Of a stretch of 64,000 bases of DNA, positions 1 to 11,903 are shown in pieces; positions within the stretch are counted from its first letter, which is position 1; the number at the start of each line of letters is the position of its first letter. The translations under genes were made by a program, and so were the position numbers. The stretch is from Chrysoporthe austroafricana (taxonomy: Eukaryota; Ascomycota; Sordariomycetes; Diaporthales; Cryphonectriaceae). The notes beneath the pieces were generated by a model. It ran no database searches, was not told the origin of the DNA, and worked only from the letters and a program-made list of their open reading frames with translations. Location: positions 930,001-994,000 of the forward strand of contig JYIP02000001.1 of assembly GCA_001051155.2 (NCBI GenBank). The letters run 5' to 3'.

Positions 1-93
1 CGTAACTACAGGCCGTCGACCGTCCTCGAGCATCGCACGACCTATGCGATTTCCAGGACGCGAGTGCACGCGAAAGTTGCCAGGGTTGCCAGT

Positions 94-1722
94 ATGTTGT
101 GCTCGACGGTTCTACTGCATGCCGCCCTGTTCTCTGGGGCGGCTCTAGCTCAGTGTCCAGACTACACGGACTATTCGGAAGAGCGCCACCCTCCGTACAG
201 CAACGGCACGTTCCAGCTCTCCTACATGCGGCCTGCCCCGGCGTGTCGGACTTTCAACTCGTCGGATGTCGAGGCGGTCATCGTCGAGATGCAGAGTGTG
301 ATCACTGACCCCGACTTGTACCGGCTTTTCGAGAACGCCTACCCGAATACCCTGGACACCGCCATCAAGTGGAAGGGGTACGCCGCGAACAACTCGGAGG
401 AGGAACTCACCTTCGTGATAACTGGAGATATCAACGCCATGTGGCTTCGGGACTCGGCGAACCAGATGCAATCTTATCTCCCGCTGCTCAAGGCGAATTC
501 TTCCGCGGACAGCATTGCCTCCCTGTACCGAGGCGTCATCAATCTTCATACTCGCTACATCCTGACAGACCCATACTGCAACTCATTCCAACCCCCTGTC
601 GAGTCGAACCTATCCGCCTCCGTCAACAGCGCCGCGACTAACGACGTGGTCAAGCCGACATACAGCAACACGAGCGTGTTCGAGTGTAAATATGAGCTCG
701 ACAGCTTAGCAGCGTTCCTTGAAGTCTCCACAAACTACTACAACGCAACCCAGGATCTGGACTTCTTCGGCAAGTTCCAGTGGATCGCTGCCGTACAGGA
801 GGTTATGAACACCGCCAACGCTATGATGACGCCGACGTACGGGGCAAATGGCTCAGTGCTGGACTCGCCGTACACTTTCGAACGCACGACGGACCGCGCA
901 AGCGAGACTCTTGAGAACAATGGCCTCGGTAGCCCCGTGGCCAACGGGACGGGTCTCGTGAGGTCGGCTTTCCGTCCGAGTGACGATGCCACAATTTTCC
1001 AGCTGTTCATCCCCGCAAACATGATGTTCTCCCGGTATCTCGCCTCTGCAGCTCAGATCATGGCGGCTCTTGGCGATGCTGCCCCGTCGGGGCTGGCCGA
1101 CCAGATGACAGCGATGTCGGAATCGATACGAGCTGCGGTCCAGAAGTACGGCATTATCACGAATTCAATCACCGGTACGCAGGTCTATGCGTACGAAGTT
1201 GATGGGTTCGGGAGTATTGTGATCATGGACGATGCTAACATCCCTTCACTGCTGTCCGCCCCGTTCTTCGGGTTCTTGGATGTCGACAACGAGGTTTACC
1301 AGAACACCAGGGCCATCGTCTTGGACCAGACGGGCACGAACGGGAACCCGTATTTTATGCGCGGACCAGTCATAAATGCTGTCGGTGGTCCGCACGATGG
1401 TCCTGGTTATGCCTGGCCGATGGCTAGTATCATGAGGATCTATACTAGTAATGACGAGGCCGAGATCACGGAGGCGCTGGGGGAGATCGTGAGTAGCACA
1501 GATGGGTTGGGCTTGATACATGAGAGCATCAACACTTTTAACCAGAGCGATTGGACAAGGCAGTGGTGAGTACCCAGCTTTTGATCGATGAAGATTATGA
1601 AGACCAGTGCTAACAGGTTGATAATTAGGTTTTCGTGGGCGAATGGATTATTTGGGCAGATGATCTTGAATCTTAATGACACGAAACCAGAGATCCTGAA
1701 GCAGAGTTATCAGTCATTCTGA
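94..1722 (+). CDS. Secreted GH125 exo-alpha-1,6-mannosidase-like protein
   Basis: Two exons, 94-1565 and 1629-1722, give 521 residues. The intron starts GTGAGT, has a TGCTAACAG branch point and ends TAG. Reading through it would stop just after the conserved tryptophan. Splicing adds a conserved end starting WFSWANGLFGQMILNLND, typical of glycoside hydrolase family 125 (former DUF1237, fungal Mug157-like). Other family marks are the MWLRDSANQMQSYLPLL block near residue 125 and the GPGYAWPMASIMRIYTS block. The ATG at 94 starts a clear signal peptide (MLCSTVLLHAALFSGAALAQ), so the enzyme should be secreted or enter the ER. Many N-x-S/T sites fit. Known family activity is removal of alpha-1,6-mannose from fungal or plant glycans; the exact substrate here is inferred. 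An in-frame GTG at 64 was not used. Only 93 bases of upstream sequence are present. Confidence 0.9.
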
Positions 1723-1853
1723 TAGTTTCCATAATATCAGCGAATATCACGCAGATCTTTACCTTCATCTGTTGACCCAATTATTTAGTGACATATGGAC
1801 CTAACAAGTAGGTCGATATCAAGACTGCTACCAGAGCGTCCAACGGCAAAACA

Positions 1854-2747
1854 TTAGATGGCCAGCCTAAATTTTAACAAATCCTTCTCAACAATCTCGT
1901 CCTTTCGTGCCTCCAGTTCCTCCAGATTCCAGGTCGCAGCAATGAATCTGCCTGAGAGCCAGTCTCTCTGCTCCTTGCACAGCCAGACCATCGTGTCGGC
2001 GGGCAGCTCAGGCTCGTCGACCAGGTACGAGTGCATGAACTGCGGCATGGTCAAAGCAAGTTCGGTCTTGACGCCACCCGGGTGAACAGCGTAGGCCATC
2101 AGGCCCTGTCCGCCGTACTCAGTGGCCAAGAACTGTGTGAATCGACAGATGGCGAATTTCGTAATCTGATACGCAGACGCGCCTTCTAAGACGGCGTGGC
2201 CACCTGCACTCGAAAGATTGATGATAGTCTTGAGCTGAGACTTGAGCAGCATCGGTAGAAAATACCGGCAGGCGAGAAAAGATCCGTTGATGTTCACCTC
2301 CCACGTCGTCCACCAGTCGACGGGGTCACTCTCTCCGATGGGCAGCCAGTCGGGGAGATACCCGGCGTTGTTGATGAGCACGTCCAGACTGCCACCAAAT
2401 ACCTTCTCGACCTCCTGGGCCGCGGCACGGATAGACGCTGCGGAGCTCACGTCTACGGTCAGTTCGAGGACCTGGGGCTCCGGGTGCCCTGCTTCGGAAG
2501 CTGCCTTCATGACTGCGGCGGCGGCGTCTTTGAGCGATGAGCGTGCAGCTAGCGCGAGTTTCGAGCACCCAGCCTTGGCAAGATGACGTGCTGTTATGAG
2601 CCCGATGCCTTTGCTGGCCCCCGTGACAAGCGCAGACTTGCTGCTCAGATCAGCTTTCGAAGGGTCAATAAAAGGGTATGTGTCATTGACGATGGACACG
2701 AAGTTTTCCCATGATGTTCCTCTTTCGCCGGTCGCCATTGTATTCAA
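1854..2747 (-). CDS. Classical short-chain dehydrogenase/reductase (SDR)
   Basis: Single-exon gene of 297 residues. It has the SDR nucleotide-binding motif TGASKGIG (about 42-49), the NNAG motif (126-129), and the catalytic Ser-Tyr-Lys set as S180, Y193 and K197 in YQITK. It should be a soluble NAD(P)-dependent oxidoreductase with a Rossmann fold. The first 35 residues are an extension before the fold, with no clear targeting signal. It converges on the GH125 gene, with 131 bp between the stop codons. Substrate cannot be told from sequence. Some fungal rhamnose pathways use an SDR on a 3-deoxy sugar acid, but nothing here ties this one to the rhamnose genes further right. Confidence 0.88.
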   Translation of the reverse strand: MNTMATGERGTSWENFVSIVNDTYPFIDPSKADLSSKSALVTGASKGIGLITARHLAKAGCSKLALAARSSLKDAAAAVMKAASEAGHPEPQVLELTVDVSSAASIRAAAQEVEKVFGGSLDVLINNAGYLPDWLPIGESDPVDWWTTWEVNINGSFLACRYFLPMLLKSQLKTIINLSSAGGHAVLEGASAYQITKFAICRFTQFLATEYGGQGLMAYAVHPGGVKTELALTMPQFMHSYLVDEPELPADTMVWLCKEQRDWLSGRFIAATWNLEELEARKDEIVEKDLLKFRLAI

Positions 2748-4201
2748 CGCTAGCTAGGAGGCCTCAAGCAACGCTGTTAATGTTGGTTGGTGGCACTTGG
2801 CGAGGCGGCCTAAAACACTAAATCCCCGGACAAGGAAGAAGAATGAAGTAGATAGTTTAGAGACGAATAGTTCGTACGGGGGACTTGAGGAAATCAATTT
2901 ATTTGTGTCAAGGCCCTAGAGCCTACCACAACAATATTTGGAGTAATACCAAGAGAGGAGTAGTGTGGAGATACCAGCCTGCATTATTATTTTGACTCCA
3001 TGCTACTTCAGAAGGACTTGGCATCGGTATCGTATCATGGTCTTTACCGCAATAGTCATCTTCTTCTCCAACACATCCGTCACTAAGCCTTCGGCGCTTT
3101 GCTAGGCACAGCGGATCACCCGGAGGTTTCGCTAAATCCGCAATGGCCATTACGGCCCACGGCCCATATCAATGAGTGCACCAGTGGTGCAGGCAGGCGG
3201 CCGGAACAAGACGTCCATCGTTTTGTGGATACGGCAGGAATACCTTCTTCTGGAGTAGACGGATGTTATGCTAGAAAAGTATACGAAAAGGCTTGATCAA
3301 GGTCACAAGGAGTTTGTTTCCCACTCGGATCTGGCCTGAATGAGTCTCACCCGAGCAGACTTTGCTAAAGTTTCCGCCTAAGTTTTGAAGGCATTAGATG
3401 CTTTTTAGATGATTCACCTTACATAATTACTACCTTCAACATTCTGTGTTGATCAAACTGGTTTGGAGTTGCATTGGCCTTTGGCGAACCTATCGGCTTT
3501 CCCAGCCAGTGCTAGAAACTCTTGCTTGCGACCTTTGCGACCTAAAACAGGACACCAAAACTAGATTATTGCTCAATGCCCTACACGTTGAATTTCAGTT
3601 TCAAAAGATATCTTTCGTATTTAGCTTGTCCTAAGTATTGCACTGCTGCTTCTGAGGGACGTTAGTGAACCAGACTGTCTCCGACCCTTTGTTGTCGTTG
3701 CAGTGAATTAATTACTTCCTCTTTTGCAAACATAACTTTGTTTCGTCGTGGCTCATTCTACGAGTATCAGTGTTCTACCAATACCGTGCGGGCTTGAGAT
3801 CCAGAAAGCTGCATGGTCTTATGTGGCGCAGTACACAAATGTGGAGTCCCGCGCGGGATTCCCATAGGAATAGAGGAACTTAGCATGATATAGGATTTTG
3901 GCGCGCGGGCCTCACGCAACTTGTCGTCGAGATTCCAACGACATGCAAGGCGCTATTTAATGGCCGTAATTACGGAGCTTCTTTGCAGTAGCTTGAAAAA
4001 TTACAAATCCCAGTGGAACATTGCTTTGAAATCCGGTATTGGCATACTTCATCAGAGGTGTTCCCAGCTATAAAAGTCGTAGTTCCTTGCCTCTGGCTAC
4101 ACGATGTTCCGATAGATCAAGCAGCACAATATCTCAATCTCAAAGAGGCACTAAGTCTTATAAGAACTTACAATATCTTCGAGCCCTTGTCTCAAGTCAG
4201 A
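2748..4201. other. Intergenic region, no gene seen
   Basis: About 1.45 kb between the divergent SDR and NmrA-like genes. It should hold both promoters. Small ORFs occur in all frames, but none has a credible start, splice signals or recognisable protein. The part at 3300-3700 is AT-rich. Confidence 0.5.
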
Positions 4202-5377
4202 ATGGTCACCGTCGCAATCGCAGCAGGTAATGGCCACGTCGGTCGTACCATTGTCTCCGTGCTCAAGGAGAACCCCAAGCACAAAGTCATTATTTTGTCT
4301 CGCAAGGTACGCGCATACCTTTCATACCCAACACAACTTCGTGGGGAACATCCTGAAAGCTAACTCTTGACTCTGTTCACCAGGCCGCAGAAACCGAAGA
4401 CCCTAAGGCTCTCACCTATGTCGTCGACTACAACAATGTTGAAGCGGTTGCGAAGGTTCTGAAAGAACAAAATGTCCACACCGTTATCTCGGGCATAACC
4501 GTTACTACGGCTGAGGCTGGTGAAGCCGAAATTAACCTTGTCAAGGCGGCTGTCCAGTCCAGCTGCCCGAAGCGATTTATCTCCAGCCTCTGGGGCATAT
4601 CTAGTCCTAAGTAAATCCATCTGACCGTCCACTGCTTCACTCATAACGATTCCGGCTTCATCTTGCAGTGCTCTTCTGATGACAGTTTTCCTCCCTACCA
4701 GGTCCGAACCTCAGTCTTTCCGCCAAGCCACCATCGAGGCCCTCCGCAAGACGAATCTCGAATTCACCACCTTCCAGTGCGGCTACTTCAGTGACTACTT
4801 CGGGTTACCGCACGTCAAGAGTCATATCTTGCAAAGTGTTCTCAATATCGACATGGAAAACTGCAAGGCCGCCATTCCCGGTGACGGTAACGCCGTTGCC
4901 GCGTATACATACACCTTCGACTTAGCCCGCTTCGTCGGGGCCGCGCTAGATCTGCCGGCGGGAGAGTGGGAGGAGGCTACCTATTGCTACAGTGAGAAAG
5001 TCACATTCAACCAGATTGTGGAGTGGGCGGAGGAAGCACGGGGTACGTCACAAATAATAGAGAGGATAACCCGGCAAATCGCAATGACTTCATTTAAGAA
5101 GTAGCTGACTAGTCCACTCAAATCAGGTACCAAGTTCGAGGTCTTCTACGATAGTTTCGAGAAGCTTCAGGCCGGAGAAGGGACCGAAATTCCTGGCCAC
5201 CTGTTGTCGTATAATGTCTACCCAAAGGTTCTGTTGCAGAAGGTCATAGCTCAGTTCGGCCTTCTTATTGCTCAGGGTTACCTTGACTTCCCTGAGGAGA
5301 AGTGCCTCAACAAAAAATTCCCGGATATCAAGACCACTACGGTCAGGGAGGTAATTGACGCGTGGAAGGGCAAATAA
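4202..5377 (+). CDS. NmrA-like / isoflavone reductase-type NAD(P)-binding protein
   Basis: Four exons: 4202-4306, 4384-4610, 4669-5042 and 5127-5377, giving 318 residues. The N-terminus has the glycine-rich dinucleotide-binding motif GNGHVGR after a beta strand (VTVAIAAGNGHVG). The middle block RFISSLWGI sits where relatives have RFIPSEFGI, and the later part (FSDYFGLP, then ALDLPAGEWEEATYCYS) follows the NmrA/PCBER-type atypical SDR pattern. These proteins are either NAD(P)-sensing regulators, like NmrA acting on AreA, or reductases of small aromatic substrates. Sequence alone does not choose. The third exon's acceptor at 4668 is the least certain junction; two later AGs are close by. It converges on a Zn2Cys6 gene 198 bp downstream. 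Confidence 0.82.
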
Positions 5378-5575
5378 GCACCTCGGGAGTATACGCGCGT
5401 GAGGGACATAACCATCGCATTCAGTCTCAGAAAGCGTTGGTTCTATTTTTCTCTTTGAACCTTCTGGACTATCTGCACATATATACTCCTGAATCTCCAC
5501 ACTTAAATCAGGCCCCGAGGTTTCTGGTCGTAAATTTGTCGTAACCGCGTTCTCTTCGTAACCAAGATAGGTGTG

Positions 5576-7492
5576 TCAAACCAGCAACACTGGTGAACCC
5601 AGAATTGATAGACAGGCGCGGATATCCCATTCTCCCCGAATTCCTTCCAGAGTCCCCCTGTTCCTCCACACAGCCTCCATGGTCTGCAGGGCCTCATACA
5701 TGCTCCCAAGCTTTGCCATCTCACCCATAATCTCCTGAATGACCTGTCTGAATGCGTCGGCCACAGCCTCCGACTCCGCTAGACACCCCGCAACACAGAC
5801 TGGCCAGGCCAAAGCACGCAACTGAGCCGCTCCGTCCTGGACATCCTTGTCTCTCAGCAGACCCAGGTGATTAAGGACCTCTTGGACGCTGTTGCGGATC
5901 TCGGGGTTCATGGGCTGCCATCCAGATACCACGACAGCGAGGTATATCCGAGCTGCGTGCGCCCACGCGTATGTCGGGATGTGAGCTTTGGCGTCGCCGT
6001 CTGTCGCACGAGGCACCTGGAAGTCGAACGGCCTTAGACGTCGGACGCGGCAAGTCTCATCTGACGCCGCCGCCGCCCTTCTGGCGTCGAGGTCTTTTAG
6101 CCCCTTGTCAAGACGACGGGAGATCTCCCCTGCACGCTCGACGAGATTTGGAACCGACAGGAAGCCGTTTTCCCTCGCCTCCGCCTTCCACGCGTCGAGC
6201 GTGGTGATCTCCGCAACGGCGACCAGACACCAGTTCTCGCAGCCGACGAACATTGACACGTCCAGGTACGGCGAGAAGTCGAAACGCTCGGACTCTCCCA
6301 GGATCACGCCGTGCCATTTGCTCAGCAGCGGCCGGTGTCGGAGCGCCGTGGCTGCAACTACGTCTATGTATAGCAGCAGGGCGGTAAAGAAGCGGAAAGC
6401 TGCTTGTTCATGCGACCAGAGGGATGCCTGGCAGCCTCCACGGAAACGCATCGGGCGACCTAAGTGGTTCAGTATGGGGCCAAGACCCCGTTGAGGGTCG
6501 TCGTGATCATGGCTGATTTGGTCTGAGGAGTGGGGATCCTTCAGATACTCGGTGAGTACATCGTCGAGTAAGCTCACCGCTGGACGAAGGTGCAGCTCCC
6601 AGCCTTTGGACCTTCTAACAAACAGATCAAACACCATCAGCTGCACAATGCTGCACATCACGCCTGTTCTCTTCGACACGCTGGACGCACCGCTGTCCTT
6701 GAGCTGCGTCAGCTCCTGCTGAATCTCCTCGTAGCATTTATCCGCTGTCTCCATCACGCGAGCCCAGATCCTGGCTTTGCAACACTCGTACGCTCCGGGA
6801 AGAACCTCGTTCGCCACCTCTGTGAGGAAGTATGATGCGAGGCTCGTCGCGGAGTTGTAAGCGACGGTATTGTTCTGGACAAGATGGAGCAGCCAGCCCC
6901 GGCCGGTGCCGATCATGGGCAGGCGGTAGAAGGGGAAGACGAAGGGGAAACAGTAGTCCAGGTAGCCCATTACAATTTGCTCCTGTAGGATCTCTTCGTG
7001 GTCGCCTTCCTCGGCTTGGCCCCGATCAGTGGCGCTGGGGGCGAGTGGTAGGCTTGATAGTGTCGCTGGCGGAATGGCTGCCTCCTGGTGTGACGATGTC
7101 GCGGCCACTGTGGATGAAGACACAGTGGACTCGCTCCCTATCTCGGCGTCGTACCCCTGACAACGCCATATGGACTCTCCCGAGGGCGTCATCTCAATAG
7201 TAACCGGGACGATCCGGAATCTTTCATGGTCCTGCCCAGCTCGGCCGCCACCGGCCTGTCGCCTCTCCCGCCTCTCGCGCCTCGCCACCGCGCCCTCCTT
7301 GATGCGATCAGATACCCTGAGGGCCATCTCACGCTGCCTCTTGCCCTCGTCCATCCAAGCCGGCCTGCGAGTGCCGACGTGGCATTCTATGTCCAGCTCC
7401 GCGCAGACCCCACAGGTCGGCCGTGTCCCGTCGCATTTCTTCCGGCGCAGGCGGCACGTCCAGCACGTCTCAGGTCTCAGGTGTCGAGGCAT
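5576..7492 (-). CDS. Zn2Cys6 transcription factor (638 aa)
   Basis: Single exon. The N-terminus carries a binuclear zinc cluster with C10-x2-C13-x6-C20-x6-C27-x2-C30-x6-C37, followed by a basic stretch with RRERRERRQ. The rest is helical and resembles the poorly conserved regulatory domains of fungal C6 regulators. No bZIP or homeodomain features are present. It should be a nuclear, DNA-binding regulator recognising CGG-type half-sites (family knowledge). It lies 448 bp downstream of lraC, on the same strand, and beside an NmrA-like gene. It is therefore one of two candidates for a local rhamnose regulator, but no binding target can be assigned from sequence. Confidence 0.9.
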   Translation of the reverse strand: MPRHLRPETCWTCRLRRKKCDGTRPTCGVCAELDIECHVGTRRPAWMDEGKRQREMALRVSDRIKEGAVARRERRERRQAGGGRAGQDHERFRIVPVTIEMTPSGESIWRCQGYDAEIGSESTVSSSTVAATSSHQEAAIPPATLSSLPLAPSATDRGQAEEGDHEEILQEQIVMGYLDYCFPFVFPFYRLPMIGTGRGWLLHLVQNNTVAYNSATSLASYFLTEVANEVLPGAYECCKARIWARVMETADKCYEEIQQELTQLKDSGASSVSKRTGVMCSIVQLMVFDLFVRRSKGWELHLRPAVSLLDDVLTEYLKDPHSSDQISHDHDDPQRGLGPILNHLGRPMRFRGGCQASLWSHEQAAFRFFTALLLYIDVVAATALRHRPLLSKWHGVILGESERFDFSPYLDVSMFVGCENWCLVAVAEITTLDAWKAEARENGFLSVPNLVERAGEISRRLDKGLKDLDARRAAAASDETCRVRRLRPFDFQVPRATDGDAKAHIPTYAWAHAARIYLAVVVSGWQPMNPEIRNSVQEVLNHLGLLRDKDVQDGAAQLRALAWPVCVAGCLAESEAVADAFRQVIQEIMGEMAKLGSMYEALQTMEAVWRNRGTLEGIRGEWDIRACLSILGSPVLLV

Positions 7493-7940
7493 CCTGTGCG
7501 CACTAGCTACTGCGAAACTTTACGTGCCTTCGAGGGAGGTGCCTTTGGAGAGTATGCGTACACGTATTGATTATCCCGGAACTTCTGCGTGATGGCGATG
7601 GATGGATGCCCTTGCAGATTTGTCAATTGCTTCCGGAGCGGAGGGATTTCTTGGCATTGGCACCCCAGTATGACAAGGCCCCTGGAAATATCACTCTGAG
7701 CTATCTCCGGCGCTCCGCCCATGCAGAGACAGCGAGTCACTGTGAAGGAGCACGTATGTATTTTTGGTCAGAGCGCGTAGTCCTATTCGCCCATTCCCGC
7801 TTTAGAGTGAGCATCATCGCCGCTGGTAATAGAATGTATTTCCAAGAGGCCTCGTCTACGAGAGCTCGTCTGGTCGAAGTTGACCACAAAAATTAACCTC
7901 AGCCCTGAACTCCAGTTCTCGCTATATAGCGGCACGAAGC
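7493..7940. other. Spacer between lraC stop and regulator start
   Basis: 448 bp holding the lraC 3' end and the promoter of the Zn2Cys6 gene on the minus strand. Nothing else is recognised. Confidence 0.5.
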
Positions 7941-9343
7941 CTATAAAACACCGTTGGCCTTCTGCACCTCCTTCTCTTCTTCCGTCGTCAAACTCTTTGA
8001 GGGTGCCGGGTTCAGCAGGGATTGCCCGCTGATCAGTTTTGACCTCACGGCCGGGTTCAAGGTGAGCCCAAAGCCCGGCTTGTCCAGGTCCTTGGTGGTC
8101 AGATATCCCTTGGTGGGGATGGGCTCGTCCAGAAACAGGTCGCCGAACACGGGCAGCACGCTCTTTCCATCGGCGCTGTTGGCGAGGTACTCCTGGAACG
8201 GCGTGTTGGGCTGGCTCATGACGAAGTGGTAGCTGTACGGCCCGCTCGCGTGCGGCACGACGGGGATGTCGTACGCGGCGGCCATGGACGAGACCCTGAG
8301 CAGCTCCGTCAGCCCGCCCAGCCACATGACGTCGGGCTGGATGATGTCGAGGTTGCGGCCCTCGACGAGTTTCCTGAAGCCGTAGCGGCTGTACTCGTGC
8401 TCGCCCGTCGTGAACTTGAGCGTGGGGTGCGCGCGCTTGATCTGCGCGAAGCCGTCGGTGTCGTCCGGCGTCAGGCACTCCTCCCACCAGTTGATGTTCA
8501 GGTCCAGGCAGGCCTTCGCGATCTCGATCGTGTACGGGACGTTCAGGCTCATGTAGCAATCCACCATCAGCGGGAAGTCCGGCCCCACGGCCTCGCGGTG
8601 CTTGCGCAGGAACTCGACGTTCTTCTTCAGCCCGGCGTGGCCCTCCTCGGGGCAGTACGGCAGGGGCACCTTCGCGCCCCAGAACCCCATCTCCTTCGCG
8701 GCCGTGGGCTCCGGGCCGGTGCAGTAGAAGTCGAGGCGCTCCTTGGTGGCGCCGCCGATGAGCCTGTAGACGGGCTCGTTGCGGAGCTTGCCCAGCAGGT
8801 CCCACAGGGCGAGATCGATGACGGAGATGACGGCGATGGGCAGGCCCTTGCGGCCGTAGAACATGGAGCCCCGGTACATCTGCTCGAAGAGGAGGTTGGT
8901 GTTGCGCGGGTCGGCGCCGAGCAGGAAGCGCTCGAAGTGCTGGTGGACCAGCCAGCAGCCCGGCGGGCCGCCGAAGCCCGTGGCGAAGCCGACGGTGCCG
9001 TCGGTGGCCTCGATCTCGACCAGGAACGAGCCGAGGACATTGATGCCCCAGCTTGTGCGGGACTTGCGGTACTGCTCCCACTGCGAGCAGGGGGTGGATA
9101 TGGGCGAGTCGATGAGCCTGACGAGGCGGGAGTCAGTCTTATAAACTCGGGCGCAGCAGGCGGACGGGCGGGTTAGCTCACCAGTGACCGCCCTTCACGT
9201 TGTGATAGTCACCACCTCCACGCATTGTCAGTACCGCCTCCCTCTTCTCACGCGCGGAGGGCAGTAGACCTACCGGAGCCAACGCCCCCGATGACATACG
9301 ACCTGACGGCCTTGATGGTGGGGAATTCTCTGACGGAAGCCAT
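7941..9343 (-). CDS. lraC: L-rhamnonate dehydratase (enolase superfamily)
   Basis: Three exons on the minus strand, 9343-9274, 9215-9182 and 9117-7941, give 426 residues. The two 5' introns are 58 and 64 nt. The short middle exon encodes GGDYHNVKGGHW, and splicing joins it to LIDSPISTPCSQWEQYR, matching the rhamnonate dehydratase N-terminal lid. The barrel has the expected metal ligands D221 (MVDCYM), E247 (WWEE) and E274 (TTGEHEYSR) and the catalytic histidine H324 (VVPHASGPYSYHF). The enzyme dehydrates L-rhamnonate to L-2-keto-3-deoxyrhamnonate in the non-phosphorylating rhamnose pathway, in the cytosol. lraA, the first enzyme, lies 8.5 kb away on the other strand with a regulator gene between them. 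A 316-codon antisense ORF over this gene is a composition artefact. Confidence 0.93.
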
Positions 9344-11903
9344 GGCGATAACAAGGGATGGAGATGGAGGTCGAAGGCGGACACAGGAGGCAGACGAGGA
9401 GGGCGAAATCCAGAACCTGGGCCTTTATGAATGGCAAGACCGAGGATAACAGAGACGGCAACAAGTCTGAAGAAGAGAGCGCGTTTGATTCCAGACGGAG
9501 AGGCATCGAACCACGGGGTCCTATGGTAGTGCATGCTCCTCGGCAGCTGGTTGTGGGGCAGAACTTTAACACTGATTTCGGGTTGTTGATGCACCGAACA
9601 GGCCGAGATCCCTCAGATCGCTGAGAACGTCACCAGTAATTTTTCCTTATATCCACGGTAATGCCGCCGCGAGCCGTGCCCCTCAGCGAGATCACGTATG
9701 TACCATGGTAGAGGGGAGGGGAGAGAGGTCCAGACGGGCTGCTGGTATAAGATGGGACGCAGTGAAGCCCGTCAACCTTCATGCCTGCAACTGCAGTCGG
9801 GTCCGGTGGCAGGACGCGATCTGAGATGAAGACGGAGGCCCGAAGATTGATTTGATGGCATGTGATTTGCCCTGCTGGAGCTAGTCTCCGGCGCCGGCGA
9901 GAGGTGAAATGTTCCGCATCCTTCTCCCGTCCTCACATGGAAAGCTGCATAGGCCCGATTCAAGTTTACGGCATGGCGCTCCAGCCAAGCCGGCCTCATC
10001 ACGGGCTGTCGGAAGTAGGTAGTGAATGAGCCACGCCGAGAGATCCGGTAGCCATCCGTGCCATCCTGCCGCGTTCTGTGGTGGTGGAGCGATCGGCGCG
10101 CCTCCATGCCGTGCATAGTGTGATGGCAGCATTTGATGAAGAATTGTGTGGCTCTGTGTGGCTTGCAGAGCGTTACATGCCACTTTCCCAACGCGGGACG
10201 GCCTAGCAGGAGCTGCATAATATAGTTTAGGCTCGCAGTACGACGTCCCAGCCCGCCGTCACGACGTCAGGGTAGCAATCCCGTATTCCCTCACCGGTGC
10301 GGGCCATCCGAAGCAAGAAGTTACCCCGGGGTATCGGTAGTCGCTAGTGTTGCGTTTGGGTTGCAGGGTGCTTATATGCCCATGATGCCGTCTTGCCGAC
10401 ATAAAGCAGAGAGTGGGTATTCCGACAGGGACCCTGTGCGCTATAGGCACTCCGCCCTTTGCTGTCGATGATGCGCTGATGCTTCGCATGCTGTTGGCCC
10501 TCCAGATCCGCGTATGAGGTCTGTTTATATGGCTATAAATAGGCATCCGCGAATACAGTTGGGTCTCGCCTCGCGGAGACTTTTTTTTATCGTTCGCGCA
10601 TCTGGACGGGTAGGCGGGCGTTCGTCGATCCCTCACGAGCTGTAAGGGGCCAACCTCGCCAGGGCCTGTCGGGAAATCCGAGGGGGCTCGTGGGGCTGTG
10701 GGATATCCACGTGAGCTCGTCGGGCCTGGGTGCAAGACTCAAGGTTCGGCGTGATGCTACGCTGCCAGCCAATCCTGTCGGTCTGCTTCCTGTCATGCCT
10801 CCTCGCTTTTGGGTGTCTGCAGTTCCCACGGTTCCCCACAGGGAGGGCACGGGAAGGCTCAAGGATCTGCTTGATAGTGCTCTGTTATAGCAGCAGGGGC
10901 CGTTCCCCCTCTGCTGTGGGCTGTGGCTCACTGGCTCAGGCGACAGTTACCCTGTCGGTGCCCTGTTTGCGGTGGTCCTGGGGCCCCAAGCCTCCCCGCA
11001 GCTCGGGCCCTCTTCCCCGCACACACAGGGATGACACTGCATGCCACGGCAACCACAGGTCATGGGACTCCCTTGTCTCTAGTGTTCCTGTGTGCCTCTC
11101 GCCTCTGCGCGAGAGCCGTTTTCCTCCCCCTCCCCGCCTCGGCGTCCAGCACTAGAAGCAGAGCACTAGGCTCTTTTCTAGTGATCACCTCCAGGCCACA
11201 GGCCTGCCTCTGGTCCAGCTGGGCGGTCCCCACCAGTCCAGGCCCACACTACTGCTAGGGACGCGGTGCTATGGCTTCTTCTCGCTCTGCAACCGGGGCC
11301 ACAAAGAAACCAGGGCCCCATCCCACCACCCACTACCGACACGCAATAAAGACCCGAGCAGCCCAAGTCCTCGACGCTCTGCACAACATTACCCCGAAGC
11401 ACCTTTTTTTTTTCTCTTCTGCCGCGTCGCGAATCCTACCGAGATCTGCCACCAGCAGCAGCAGCAGCAGCAGCATATCGACCTGCCCCTGTGTCGAGGC
11501 TCTCGCAGCGCACAGCCACACCACACGCGCCTGGCCAGCGCACACGCCCACGCCCACGACCACACCCCTCACAGCGTCGCACCGTCTAGGGCCCCACCCA
11601 CGCCCTCGGGTCTCCTTATCCCATCCCATCATTCCATCTCAGCCCAGCCCAGCCCAGCCCAGCACGGTACAGCACAGCAGATAGCAGCAGATCGCAGCCA
11701 GCAGACAATGAGAGAGAGTCCCTGGCCGGCAAGTCTGGGCCTGGACTAGACCTTACGCACGGAGGCCCCGCCCTCCCTGACCCGTGTACCTGCACGACTG
11801 CTGCCGTGGGCTCGATAGCCTCACACCCTCCTCCTGCTGCTGCTCCTTGTCCTCCTGCTCCTGGCCCTGCAACCCCCCCTCTCTCTTCCTCCTCCAAGCT
11901 CCC
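9344..11903. other. Long divergent promoter region between lraC and Zn2Cys6 regulator
   Basis: About 2.56 kb between divergently transcribed lraC and the larger regulator. No coding sequence is convincing. The right end is pyrimidine-rich, with a (CAG)7 run at 11453-11473 and a 5-bp CAGCC-type repeat near 11640-11664, which look like a long 5' leader of the regulator. There is a GA-rich purine tract at about 9711-9730 near lraC. Confidence 0.5.

Noticed and set aside
8226..9176. 316-codon plus-strand ORF over lraC
   Set aside because: Exact antisense of a well-supported enzyme gene. It arises from high GC at third codon positions.
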